Shown here: one piece after another, positions 45,978 to 55,370 of the stretch
How positions within the stretch are numbered: position 1 is the stretch's first letter
Layout of the letters: the number at the start of each line of letters is the position of its first letter
Assembly (NCBI GenBank): GCA_942491535.1
Contig: CALOBV010000020.1
Span: 1-64,000 of the forward strand
Reading direction: 5' to 3'
DNA from: JAUVKT01 sp942491535
GTDB taxonomy: Bacteria > Bacteroidota > Bacteroidia > Bacteroidales > VadinHA17
Length of the DNA: 64,000 nt
Made by a program: the position numbers and the translations under genes
The notes under the pieces: model-generated
What the model saw: the letters and a program-made list of their open reading frames with translations, nothing else
What the model was told of the DNA's origin: nothing
Database searches by the model: none

Positions 45978-47922
45978 ATGAGCGTTTCACGATCAGATGT
46001 AATAGTTATTGGTGCAGGAATAAGTGGATTGACAGCAACTGCCCTCCTGGCAAAGAGTGGATTAAAGGTAAAATTGCTGGAACAGCATTATCAGCCCGGA
46101 GGATCTTGTGGGGCTTTTCGCAGAAAGGGAGTAACCTTTGATCAGGGAACTGCAATGCTTTATGGTTTTGGCAGCAAAGGATCCAATCCCCATCGCTATA
46201 TTATGAGCGAACTTGAAGAGGAGATAGAAGTAATAAAGCACGATATGCTTTATTGCCTGAAATATAACGGTACTCCCATTCATTTTCATTCTGATATGGA
46301 CTCCTACTTCAAAGAGCTTGAGCAGCTCTTCGATAAAGATGAGATGGACCAGCTAAGATCCTTTTACAGCTATATTGGCCGTTTATACCATGAGGTCCTG
46401 GTAGCTGAACCGATCTTTGTGTTGCTCCCCAGAGATACCACCTAAAAAAGCCCTGCAGCTATTGCTTAAAAGTCCGATAAAACAGATAAAAACAATAGGC
46501 TTATTAAAAAAAAGTGCCGGAGATATTGTGCGCCCATATATTAAGTCTGAAAGGGTGATTAAGTACCTGAATAAGCTAACATCAACCTACTGCTATACCC
46601 TGGTTGATGAAACACCTGCTATAATGGCCGCTACGATGTTTATGGATAATCATTTTGGCGGGGTCTATTATCCTTTAGGTTCTTCGCAGCAACTTCCGGG
46701 GAAACTGGAAAAAGCAATAGAAAAATTCGGAGGAAGTATGCTTTACCATCACAATGTAAAGAAGATACTGTTCGATGGTGACAGAGTATGCGGCTTGCTG
46801 GTCGACACTCCAGGGGGTGAGGTAAAATATGAAAGCGACGCTATAGTCTATGCCGGAACAGTCTGGGATCTATACGGGAAACTTATTCCTGAAGAGATCT
46901 CTGATCATAAAACCAGGGAGTGGGCAAAAAACATTATTCCCACATATCCCAGCTTAGTACTGCACTGCCTGGTGGATAAAAACGTTATCCCCGAGGGCAC
47001 GCAACCAATCCAGATGCTTGCAGACAACCCTGAAGCAATAGATGAAAAAGAAATTACGCTCTATATCCTTTCCCTGGCAGACCCGTCAATTTGTCCTCCC
47101 GGAACGCATACTGTAATGGCAATTGGCCCCTCCCTTAGAGAATGGCCTTCTCCCCGGAATCCTGAGTACAGAAGTTCGTCTTATGAAACAGCGAAAAATG
47201 AAGAGACAGAACGTATTCTTACTACACTGGAAAAGCACCTGCCGGGTTTTCGTAAAGCCTTACGCTATAATACCCTTGCAACACCAACAACAATTGAACG
47301 CTATACTATGAAACCGGGTGGATCAGTTACAGGTCCTAAACACTGTATGGGACAGGAGCTGCTTAAGCGACCACATGCGAGGACAAAATGGGAGAACCTT
47401 TTTATGTGTGGGGAATCTACCGTTATGGGTACCGGTAGTCCATCCGTTACTATTTCCGGAGTATCTGCTGCCAATATGGTCTTAAGACGTCTGGGCAAAG
47501 AAGAATATATATGGCGTAGGGGTATGAAAGATTTTGTTAAAGAATATAGAGCCACCGACCTGCCGGATAATAATGCCTCATCCCATATCAGAGCCAATGC
47601 TTTGGAAAACGAGAAGTATCTCAAACTACATGACGATGCAAGTCTTTGCCAGTGGTGCGAAGATGCTCCATGTCTGACTGTTTGCCCGGCTGAGTACGAT
47701 ATCCGGGGTATCCTAAGGAGGATCGAGGCAGGAAACTACCAGGGAGCATACTCTGTTCTCAGAGAAGGAAATAAAGCAGATGATATTAACTGTCTCGATT
47801 GTCCGGCCCCTTGCTATGAAGCCTGTAAAGGAAAAAGTGGAAATGTTCCACCTGTGAAAATCAAAAATACATTCCTCTGCCTGGCCAACCTGCTGAAAAA
47901 TGAGATGAATGATGAAAAATAA
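45978..47922 (+). pseudogene. CrtI-like FAD oxidoreductase fused to a GltD-type Fe-S domain, one frameshift
   Basis: N-terminus DVIVIGAGISGLTATALLAKSG is a dinucleotide-binding fold of the phytoene-desaturase/CrtI type. RKGVTFDQGTAMLYGFG and the C-terminal FAD motif NLFMCGESTVMGTGSPSVTISG (split across about 47398-47462) agree. After about residue 545 comes a four-Cys-cluster module (CQWCEDAPCLTVCPAEYDI, later CLDCPAPCYEACKG) like the N-terminal Fe-S domain of GltD and dihydropyrimidine dehydrogenase. A one-base indel near 46420-46445 separates the first 155 codons from the rest. The repaired protein is about 648 residues. The substrate is unknown; retinol-saturase-like or carotenoid-like redox chemistry fed by an Fe-S electron path is inference. 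Overlaps the following MFS gene by 14 nt. Confidence 0.85.
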
Positions 47923-49277
47923 TTCAAACAGAACAATACTGGCAATACTGTTTACAGGGGTTCTTATGGGGGCTCTTGACATTGCTATCGTCGGACCGGC
48001 TATTCCCTCTATTGAAAATACACTGAATGTCGACCCACGTTTACTGGGCTGGATATTTTCCATCTACGTTTTGTTTAATCTTGTAGGGGTATCATTCTTT
48101 GCCCGTTTGTCCGATATCTACGGGAGAAGAAATATTTACATTGTCTCCCTGCTGCTTTTTGGACTGGGGTCTGTAGTTGTTTCATTCTCGGGTGATTACA
48201 CTTCACTTTTAACAGGAAGGGCCATACAGGGCTTTGGAGCAAGCGGCATATTTCCGGTCGCCTCAGCTGTTGTGGGTGATATTTTCCCAAAAGAAAAAAG
48301 AGGAAGGATACTGGGTTTGATAGGTGCTGTGTTTGGTCTGGCTTTCCTTATAGGGCCTATTATTGCCGGGGTTCTGCTTAAATATTTTGAGTGGACATCC
48401 TTATTTCTTATAAATATTCCAATCGTCATTGTTTTGATTGTAGCGAGTTACAGATATCTCCCGCAGAACAAGGTGCAGGAGTCGGGGCTTTTCGACTGGA
48501 AGGGACTATTAACACTTGCCCTCCTTCTCGCCTTCGTTTACTTACGGGATAAATAACCTTGAATCAGAAAATTTCTTTCATAGCCTGCTCTCGGTAAAAG
48601 TATTTCCTTTTCTTATGGCATCGCTCACTTTGCTTGTAATAAACTTCTTTATTGAGCGAAGTGCCCAGAACCCTGTAATTAAACTTTCCTACCTTCAAAA
48701 CAGGCAGTTTGTTCTGGCCGGCACAATTGCGATGGCAACAGGAATCTTACAGTCGTCGTTTGTTTTCATACCAAGTTTTGCTGTAGGGGTCTTTGAAATA
48801 AGTACCTCGGAGGCCAGCTTTATGCTTGTACCACTTGTCCTGGCAACAGCTATTGGCTCGCCTGTTTTTGGTAGACTAATAGATATATATGGATCACGCC
48901 TGATTATAATTTTGGGCCTTATACTTGCCGGTTTAGGTTTCTTTTTGCTTCATAGGGTGATAGAAAGCAAGATTCTCTTTTATGTTTCCGGTGCTCTAAT
49001 CGGACTGGGACTATCGGTGCTTTCCGGCAGCTCCCTGAGGTATATTATGCTAAATGAAGCTTCAGCCGTGGATCGTGCAGTAACACAGGGAATGCTTACC
49101 ATCTTTATTAGCCTGGGACAATTAACAGGAGCCTCTCTTATTGGTGTTATTATTGCCCAGACATCTGATATGACAGGATACAGAAATGTTTTTCTTTATC
49201 AGGCTTTATTGCTCATCCTGATATTGGCATCAGCATTTTTTCTGAAGAGTTATACCCAGGAAAAACAGAACGCATAA
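47909..49277 (+). pseudogene. MFS exporter (DHA2/EmrB-like), one frameshift mid-gene
   Basis: The first part (47909-48556) gives about six membrane spans with MFS signatures: GALDIAIVGPAIPSIE (motif D1-like) and ARLSDIYGRRNIY (motif A), then GRAIQGFGASGIFPVASAVVGD and FGLAFLIGPIIAG (motif C). A one-base shift near 48535-48545 leads into the second part (to 49277) with the remaining spans and a second motif-A copy, GRLIDIYGSR. The repaired protein is about 455 residues. Proton-driven export of a small molecule, substrate unknown. Gene overlap with the upstream oxidoreductase suggests that the exporter handles its product or substrate. Both genes carry one indel. Confidence 0.85.
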
Positions 49278-49367
49278 ACAAAAACCTGCCATAGCGGCGG
49301 TATAATATCGAATACCAGTCTGACAATTCCAATAATTGATTTTCAAAATATTCTGATTTAAAAACAA

Positions 49368-49713
49368 TTACAGGCTTTCGTTAAAATCTTTAATAATCTC
49401 CAAAGGGGTCTTATGAGATCTTCCCGCGGCCCGTTCAAAATCCGGTACCACATTAAATGCACCATTTCTAATTCCTTCATAGATGCCACTTATGATTGTC
49501 CCTAAAAATTCTCCTAATTCTGCTTTTCTCTCATTCAGGTAATCCTCAACCAATGCTAAACGATAAACAAGCCTGGTTCCATAAACCTGGTTCAAAAGTC
49601 CGGCAAGTTGTTCTTGCAATTCCGACTAAATTTTCCGAGCCTATTTCGCTTATAAGCTGTTTGCATATTGATGAGCCCAATTGTCCGTTTGCTGCTGTTA
49701 CTGCTACTCTCAT
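49368..49713 (-). pseudogene. NmrA-like NAD(P)-binding protein with internal deletion
   Basis: From the ATG at 49713 the frame reads MRVAVTAANGQLGSSICKQLI, a Rossmann start with the GxxGxxG-like TAANGQLG motif, for about 35 codons. In a different frame, directly adjoining, comes the typical C-terminus: LVEDYLNERKAELGEFLGTI, then GIYEGIRNGAFNVVPDFERAAGR and TPLEIIKDF. Intact relatives are about 280 residues, so roughly 160 central residues are gone. The remnant cannot form a complete fold. Confidence 0.8.
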
Positions 49714-49741
49714 GTTTTATTTAAATTATGCCTGATAAAAC

Positions 49742-50899
49742 CTATTTCTTCACCCACAATGAATTTACAAAGTAGTTACGCCTATCTGTAAACTGATGCT
49801 CTACCTGGAAACCATGTTCTGTTGCAATTGTTTCAATAGCTCTCTGATCAAACTTGCGTGAGAGCTCCATAAATATTGGTTCCCATTTATCAAAATGTAT
49901 CTTTTGTTCCAAAGCTGGAATATCAACTGTTTGCTCAATTTTTGAAATAAGAAAGCTTTTTACAGCACCGCTTACAGGATTATAGACTGTTTGATGTTCA
50001 AAATTCTCAGGGATAAAATCAGCGTCTAATTCATTGTTTAAGCGAACCAGGTGGTTCAGGTTAAAGCGTTTTGTGTGTCCATGTGGGTCATTGTATGCTT
50101 TTATAATTACTTCGGGCGACTTTTTCATGTCGAAACCAATTAGCAGCTCGAACCAGCCGTCGTCGAATACTGAAACGCGTGGCCAGCCCATAAGCCAGGC
50201 ATTGAACCATGCTGCGCTTCCGGGGAACTCGTCAGCATTATCAGGAAACATAAATTTCCCATATACAATAACGCATGTATCTGAGGTAATTCCATGTTTC
50301 TCCAGGGCGTATTTAAGTTCATCCGGCGACCTTCTGTTCCATGTTTCAGGAGCTTCAAGAGCAAGTGTGTCCATGTCGATGGCGCCTGGAATATGTCCCG
50401 ACAGGTAGGCGTCACGGTTACGGTAATGCGAATGGCATATCACCACTTTCCGGCCATCTATTTCAGGAGGGGTGTTACCGGAGATAATTTCATTTACCCA
50501 GCTGGCCGGTACAAGATTCCTGAAGCGGGGAAGAAAATCCATCGGGAGCTTATTGTCTGTTGCCCATTCATCAACAAAATGATTGTAAGTACTAATGCAA
50601 GAATAATTACCCTCCGCAAACCGGGCGGCCACTTTTTCTGCTTCCTCTCTCGAGTAGCCATACAAAACTATTTCATGTTCGGGCAAAATCCCTTTAGAAC
50701 GCACTATTTCAATCCAATCGATATAGTTAGCCCATTTGGCGGAAAGACTTTTAGCACCGGAGATGTGTCCTCCGCGTTGTTCGTTTTGAAGTCTCCAGCC
50801 ATTGTAGGCATCTACGGGCCTAACATCAATCACCCGGGTTTCTTTTTTCTCCAGAAGCTGTACTAATTCTTCTGTTGTTATCTCCTTGCTTTTTATCAT
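49742..50899 (-). CDS. Rhodanese/EgtD chimera (possible deletion fusion of ergothioneine genes)
   Basis: 385 residues, one open frame. Residues about 1-255 are two rhodanese-like domains (TRVIDVRPVDAYNGWR; YLSGHIPGA; AAWFNAWLMGWPRVSVFDDGWFE). The positions where the persulfide Cys should be read VLYGYSREEA and VIVYGKFMF, with no Cys. From about 256 the sequence is the C-terminal third of EgtD, the histidine Nalpha-methyltransferase: LIGFDMKKSPEVIIKAYND, FNLNHLVRLNNELDADF and a MELSRKF block corresponding to the histidine-binding ExS region. The SAM-binding part is missing. In anaerobes a multi-rhodanese (EanB) and an EgtD homologue (EanA) make ergothioneine; a deletion joining eanB to eanA in frame would give this gene. 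Activity is unlikely. Confidence 0.8.
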   Translation of the reverse strand: MIKSKEITTEELVQLLEKKETRVIDVRPVDAYNGWRLQNEQRGGHISGAKSLSAKWANYIDWIEIVRSKGILPEHEIVLYGYSREEAEKVAARFAEGNYSCISTYNHFVDEWATDNKLPMDFLPRFRNLVPASWVNEIISGNTPPEIDGRKVVICHSHYRNRDAYLSGHIPGAIDMDTLALEAPETWNRRSPDELKYALEKHGITSDTCVIVYGKFMFPDNADEFPGSAAWFNAWLMGWPRVSVFDDGWFELLIGFDMKKSPEVIIKAYNDPHGHTKRFNLNHLVRLNNELDADFIPENFEHQTVYNPVSGAVKSFLISKIEQTVDIPALEQKIHFDKWEPIFMELSRKFDQRAIETIATEHGFQVEHQFTDRRNYFVNSLWVKK

Positions 50900-51350
50900 G
50901 AAATCTTTTTTTTAAAGATTGTCTCCCGGACAATTTTGTGCCTGCTACACCAGCTTTTATGCTGCATGTTTTAGCCTCTATTTCACCCAATATAAAATCA
51001 GTGCATTCCATTAGATCAACAGCTATTCCTGTGAATTTGTTTTCATCTGTAACAGATTCACCTTTAAGCTCTTCTTTGATCATAGGCGGGCAAGAAGCCT
51101 GTCCGGAGAGAAGGGCGGCCCTGTAAGCTCTTTTACATTAATAAAAAACAACTAATTATTCTCTTTTTTAGTTCAAATATTTTTTTTGTAATTGCCTGTA
51201 TATTAGGCTGTTGGCTGTTTTTTTATATTTATTTTATAAAAAATTTACATATAAATTACAATAGCGTATTTTCGATTCAAAAATTGATTAATATTGCAAA
51301 AAATATACACATATAAAACAGGCAATTAAAACAGTTAATGTTTAAGATAA
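50900..51350. other. Divergent intergenic region, AT-rich promoter zone for the kamA operon
   Basis: The left part (50900-51083) holds a minus-strand open frame (starting at 51083, product beginning MIKEELKGESVTDENKF) that I cannot match to a family and that runs into the chimera gene. It may be a remnant. The right part (about 51140-51350) is very AT-rich with homopolymeric T and A runs and should hold the promoter of kamA. No clear -7/-33 pair is claimed. Confidence 0.45.
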
Positions 51351-52616
51351 ATGAAATCTTTTCCTTTGCCTTCAATGTCCTCTTCTCAGCTTGAGGAAAT
51401 TGATACAGAACCTCCAGGTGTTGAACCTCCCCCTCTGGATGAACCGCTAGAACAAACCGTGAAAATATCTCAAAATGAGTCGTCCTCCTTTGACATGAGG
51501 ACGATAAGATTCAGGAAATTATATTTTCCTGAAATCAGTGATTCTGAATGGAATGACTGGAAGTGGCAACTGGGTCACACAATTAATTCCTTTGATGATC
51601 TTGAGAAATATATTCAGCTCTCTCCGGATGAATTAAAATCTTCAAAAGAGAAAAAGAAACTACCAATACGAATAACCCCGTATTATGCGAGTCTAATAGA
51701 CCCGCATAATCCTCTACAGGCAATACGCCGTACCATGGTGCCTGTTTTCAGGGAGTTAATCGTTTCACCGCAAGAAGATTCCGATCCCCTTGGAGAAGAA
51801 AACCAGAGCCCGGTACCTCAGCTTGTGCATCGTTACCCCGATCGGGTACTTTTTCTTACCACCGGAGTATGTGCCGCATATTGCCGCTACTGTACCCGCT
51901 CTCATATGGTTTCCAGGAAAGATAAGGTACACTCAAGCCCTGATGTATGGGACACTGCCCTGGAGTATATCCGGGATCATCCTGAAATAAGGGACGTGCT
52001 TCTTTCTGGTGGTGACCCTCTAAGCCTGAGCGATGACCGGCTGGAATACCTGCTTTCTCGTTTGAGTGCTATACCTCATGTGGAAATGATAAGGATAGGA
52101 ACAAAGGTACCGGTGGTATTGCCCCAAAGGATAACGCCCGGCCTGCTGGCTATGCTGAAAAAGTACCACCCCATCTATATGAGCATACATTTTACACATC
52201 CCGATGAGCTTACTCCGGAAGTACAGGCTGCATGCAATGCGCTGGCTGACGCCGGCATACCCCTCGGGAGTCAGAGTGTATTGATGAAAGGCATAAACGA
52301 CGAGGTTGAAATATTTAAAAAACTGTATCACGGCCTGCTCAAGATCCGGGTGCGGCCTTATTACCTCTATCAGTGCGACCCAATTCCAGGATCTGCACAT
52401 TTCAGAACACCCGTTGCAAAGGGTCTTGAAATCATCAAAGGTTTACGTGGGTTTACTTCCGGCTATGCCATTCCTCATCTGGTGATAGATGCTCCCGGTG
52501 GCGGTGGAAAAATACCTATTCTTCCAAATTATGTTGATGATATTAATGAAGAAAGATATGTTCTGAGAAACTACCAGGGTAAAAAGTACTATTACAGAGA
52601 AGTATCTGACCAATAA
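51351..52616 (+). CDS. kamA: Radical SAM lysine 2,3-aminomutase (KamA/AblA family)
   Basis: Interconverts L-lysine and L-beta-lysine using SAM, a 4Fe-4S cluster and PLP. 421 residues. The radical-SAM cluster motif is CAAYCRYC (CxxxCxxC); DVLLSGGDPLSLSD follows, and the C-terminal PLP/substrate region is RPYYLYQCDPIPGSAHFRTP, then LVIDAPGGGGKIP with the PLP-Lys. The two Asp residues in QCD and VIDAP match the pair that binds the lysine side-chain amine in clostridial LAM. Glutamate 2,3-aminomutases have Lys/Asn there, so lysine is the likely substrate. A Pro/Glu-rich N-terminal extension of about 45 residues precedes the fold. First gene of a five-gene operon. Confidence 0.9.
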   Translation: MKSFPLPSMSSSQLEEIDTEPPGVEPPPLDEPLEQTVKISQNESSSFDMRTIRFRKLYFPEISDSEWNDWKWQLGHTINSFDDLEKYIQLSPDELKSSKEKKKLPIRITPYYASLIDPHNPLQAIRRTMVPVFRELIVSPQEDSDPLGEENQSPVPQLVHRYPDRVLFLTTGVCAAYCRYCTRSHMVSRKDKVHSSPDVWDTALEYIRDHPEIRDVLLSGGDPLSLSDDRLEYLLSRLSAIPHVEMIRIGTKVPVVLPQRITPGLLAMLKKYHPIYMSIHFTHPDELTPEVQAACNALADAGIPLGSQSVLMKGINDEVEIFKKLYHGLLKIRVRPYYLYQCDPIPGSAHFRTPVAKGLEIIKGLRGFTSGYAIPHLVIDAPGGGGKIPILPNYVDDINEERYVLRNYQGKKYYYREVSDQ

Positions 52617-52626
52617 TAATAAATAA

Positions 52627-54372
52627 ATGCTAATAATCAGGCAGATTTCCGACAGCGTGATGCCCGCAGACAGGGCTGCTGTGGTTCAGGTACAAGAAAT
52701 TCTGAAAGCACGACTTCCTGATCTGAAACAAAAAGATATTGATTCAATTCCGGAATATTTAAAAAACCCTCTTAAGTACAGGTTTCGCTCAACATTACTT
52801 GTGGCAGAAAATCGGAAGAGTCAGGTTCAGGGCTTTGCCATGGTACTCTATGCCTCGGATTTGAATTTTTGCTACCTGGACTATATTGCCACGAAAAACA
52901 ATATTGCTTCCAGCGGTATTGGCAGCTCTCTCTATGAACGTGTAAGGGGCTTTGCCCGGGAATTAGGGGCCAGTGGCTTATTTTTTGAATGCCTGCCCGA
53001 TGAGCCACAGCTGTGTTTAAATGAGTCGCTAATAGAAGAAAACCGTCAACGACTTAAATTCTATGAACGTTTTGGGGCCTTTCCTATTATTAACACACTT
53101 TACGAAACACCTTTTGATGACGATAAGCAAGCCTGCCCTCCCTACCTTGTTGCTGATCTTCTGGAAAAAGGAGCAAGTTTATCTAAAACTGATGCGCAAA
53201 ATATTATAACAGCCATTCTGGATAGAAAATATGCCGCATTGCTTCCCGATAAGTATATCGAAAAGGTGGTAAATTCAGTTGTGGACGATCCGGTGCTTTT
53301 AAGAAAACCTAAATACCTGAAGAGAATCACCACTAAAGAAGTAAAGTATGATAGTAAGAATGGTAAACTGATCGGGCTGATTGTAAATGACAAACACGCG
53401 ATTCATCATGTTCGTGACCGAGGGTATGTTGAGGCCCCGGTGCGCATTGCAAGTATTTTGAGTGAATTACAATCCAGCGGCATATTCAGGGAAATCCCCG
53501 TGACAAATTTCCCTGAAGCTCACATTAAAGAAGTGCACGACAGTAAATACATCAATTACTTTAAACGTGTGTGCGAGAAACTTCCTGAAGGAAAATCAAT
53601 ATATCCTTATGTCTTTCCAATCCGTAATGCTGCCAGGGCCCCTGTAGATGATTCTGTGCTGGCAGGATATTATTGTATCGACACCTTCACCCCTTTAAAT
53701 AAAAACGCATTTCTGGCCGCACGCAGGGCTGTGGATTGCTGTCTTACAGGATCTTTAAAATTGGTGGAAGGTAGGCCTGCAGTTTATGCGCTTGTTCGTC
53801 CGCCAGGACACCACGCTGAAAGAAAGGCTTTTGGAGGGTTTTGTTATTTTAATTCAGCCGCCATCGCTGCACAGTTTTTAAGTCGTTATGGCAAGGTGGC
53901 TATGCTTGATATTGATTATCATCACGGAAACGGGCAACAAGATATTTTTTATCACAGAAAAGAAGTATTAACCATCAGCATCCATGGGCACCCTTCATTT
54001 GCTTACCCCTATTTTTCGGGTTTTGCTGAAGAGCGGGGAGTGGACGAAGGAAAAGGATTTAATCGAAATTATCCTCTAAAAGAACAGATCAGCGGAGATG
54101 AATATTTTGCAGTCCTTGAAAAAGCCATCGAGAAGATCCGGATTTTTCGTCCAAGGTTTTTGATAGTGCTTTTGGGCTTAGACACTTCAAAAGGAGACCC
54201 AACCGGCACCTGGAGCCTGGGCTCAAAAGATTTTTTCAGAAATGGAGCCCTTATAGGAACTTTAAATATTCCCAGCCTGATAGTTCAGGAGGGGGGATAC
54301 AAAAACCGCGTGCTTGGTATCAATGCCAGGAATTTTTTTCAGGGTTTTCACCAGTCAATTAACAATTTATAA
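52627..54372 (+). CDS. GNAT-HDAC fusion: N-acetyltransferase plus acetylpolyamine-amidohydrolase-like domain
   Basis: 581 residues in one frame. N-terminal GNAT domain about 1-165 (STLLVAENRKSQVQGFAMVLY, YIATKNNIASSGIGSSLYERV as the acetyl-CoA loop, LKFYERFGAFP). A linker of about 70 residues follows, then a histone-deacetylase-superfamily domain about 255-575 with complete chemistry: RPPGHHAE (His pair), MLDIDYHHGNGQQD (zinc Asp and His), LGLDTSKGDPTG (second zinc Asp) and QEGGY (Tyr). One polypeptide can in principle add and remove an acyl group, which suggests acetyl protection during a synthesis. Starts 10 nt after kamA and ends 8 nt before the first ligase. Beta-lysine or a derived peptide as substrate is inferred from the operon. 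Confidence 0.88.
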   Translation: MLIIRQISDSVMPADRAAVVQVQEILKARLPDLKQKDIDSIPEYLKNPLKYRFRSTLLVAENRKSQVQGFAMVLYASDLNFCYLDYIATKNNIASSGIGSSLYERVRGFARELGASGLFFECLPDEPQLCLNESLIEENRQRLKFYERFGAFPIINTLYETPFDDDKQACPPYLVADLLEKGASLSKTDAQNIITAILDRKYAALLPDKYIEKVVNSVVDDPVLLRKPKYLKRITTKEVKYDSKNGKLIGLIVNDKHAIHHVRDRGYVEAPVRIASILSELQSSGIFREIPVTNFPEAHIKEVHDSKYINYFKRVCEKLPEGKSIYPYVFPIRNAARAPVDDSVLAGYYCIDTFTPLNKNAFLAARRAVDCCLTGSLKLVEGRPAVYALVRPPGHHAERKAFGGFCYFNSAAIAAQFLSRYGKVAMLDIDYHHGNGQQDIFYHRKEVLTISIHGHPSFAYPYFSGFAEERGVDEGKGFNRNYPLKEQISGDEYFAVLEKAIEKIRIFRPRFLIVLLGLDTSKGDPTGTWSLGSKDFFRNGALIGTLNIPSLIVQEGGYKNRVLGINARNFFQGFHQSINNL

Positions 54373-54380
54373 TACGAGTA

Positions 54381-55370
54381 ATGATCATCGGACTTACTTA
54401 TGATCTTCGGGAGGAATACCTGGAAATGGGATACAGCGAAGATGAAACAGCAGAATTTGATCGTGAAGACACGGTCTCTTCAATCGAAAAAACGCTTGCA
54501 CAATTAGGCTACCAGACCCAGAGGATTGGCCATATCAAAAACCTGGTTAAGCAACTGGCTAAAGGAGAGCGCTGGGACCTGGTTTTTAATATTGCCGAGG
54601 GAATGTTCGGGGGAGGCAGAGAGGCCCAGGTCCCGGCTCTGCTCGATGCTTACCAGATACCCTATGTGTTTTCAGGTCCATTGATCATGGCCCTGACCCT
54701 TGATAAGGCACTTACAAAAATTATTGTTAAAGATGCAGGAGTAGACACGCCGGAACATGTAGTGGTTTATACCAGGAGCGACATTTTAAAGGTAAGCCTG
54801 CCTTATCCATTATTTGTAAAGCCCCTCGCCGAAGGAACAGGAAAAGGCATCGATAACAAATCGGTGGTTTCGGGTACTGAAGAGCTCGAAACAAAGTGCC
54901 TCGAGCTGCTTAATCTCTATCATCAACCTGTGCTTATTGAAACTTATCTGAGTGGCAGGGAATTTACTGCAGGCATAGTTGGAACTGGTGAAGAAGCAAA
55001 ATGCGTGGGCGTAATGGAAATCATTCTGAAGGACAACGCAGAAAAAGGCGTATATTCATATGTCAACAAAGAAGAATGCGAGGAAAGGATTATTTACAGT
55101 CTCACCGATCAGTCCGCTGTGGATGCTTGCTCAGAGCTGGCGCTGAAGGCCTGGAGGTGCCTTCGGGCTGAAGACGGGGGGAGGGTGGATATTCGTTTCG
55201 ACCACATGGGCAAGCCTCACTTCCTGGAGATTAATCCCCTGGCAGGAATACATCCTGAACATTCTGACCTTCCGATTTTATCTGCCCTGAATGGCATCCC
55301 GTACCTTGAGCTGATGAAAATGATCATGGATTCTGCAATGAAGAAAGTTAATAACACCAGGAATGAATAA
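54381..55370 (+). CDS. ATP-grasp ligase, D-Ala-D-Ala-ligase-like (first of two)
   Basis: 329 residues, cytosolic. Fold blocks of the Ddl-type ATP-grasp: N-terminal WDLVFNIAEGMFGGGREAQVPALLDAYQIPYVFSG (split over about residues 63-98), the KALTKIIVKDAG phosphate-side helix, LFVKPLAEGTGKGI (ATP-binding Lys and Gly loop), VLIETYLSGREFTAGIVG, and the metal site VDIRFDHMGKPHFLEINPLAG with Glu and Asn. Forms amide bonds through an acyl-phosphate. Cell-wall Ddl is unlikely, since it sits in a dedicated operon and is followed by a second divergent ligase. Substrates unknown. Confidence 0.88.
   Translation: MIIGLTYDLREEYLEMGYSEDETAEFDREDTVSSIEKTLAQLGYQTQRIGHIKNLVKQLAKGERWDLVFNIAEGMFGGGREAQVPALLDAYQIPYVFSGPLIMALTLDKALTKIIVKDAGVDTPEHVVVYTRSDILKVSLPYPLFVKPLAEGTGKGIDNKSVVSGTEELETKCLELLNLYHQPVLIETYLSGREFTAGIVGTGEEAKCVGVMEIILKDNAEKGVYSYVNKEECEERIIYSLTDQSAVDACSELALKAWRCLRAEDGGRVDIRFDHMGKPHFLEINPLAGIHPEHSDLPILSALNGIPYLELMKMIMDSAMKKVNNTRNE

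Noticed and set aside
50826..51083. Minus-strand 85-codon open frame upstream of the rhodanese-EgtD gene
   Set aside because: Its N-terminal 60 residues look protein-like, but I cannot match a family. It overlaps the chimera start and no ribosome-binding site supports it, so I only mention it within the intergenic entry.
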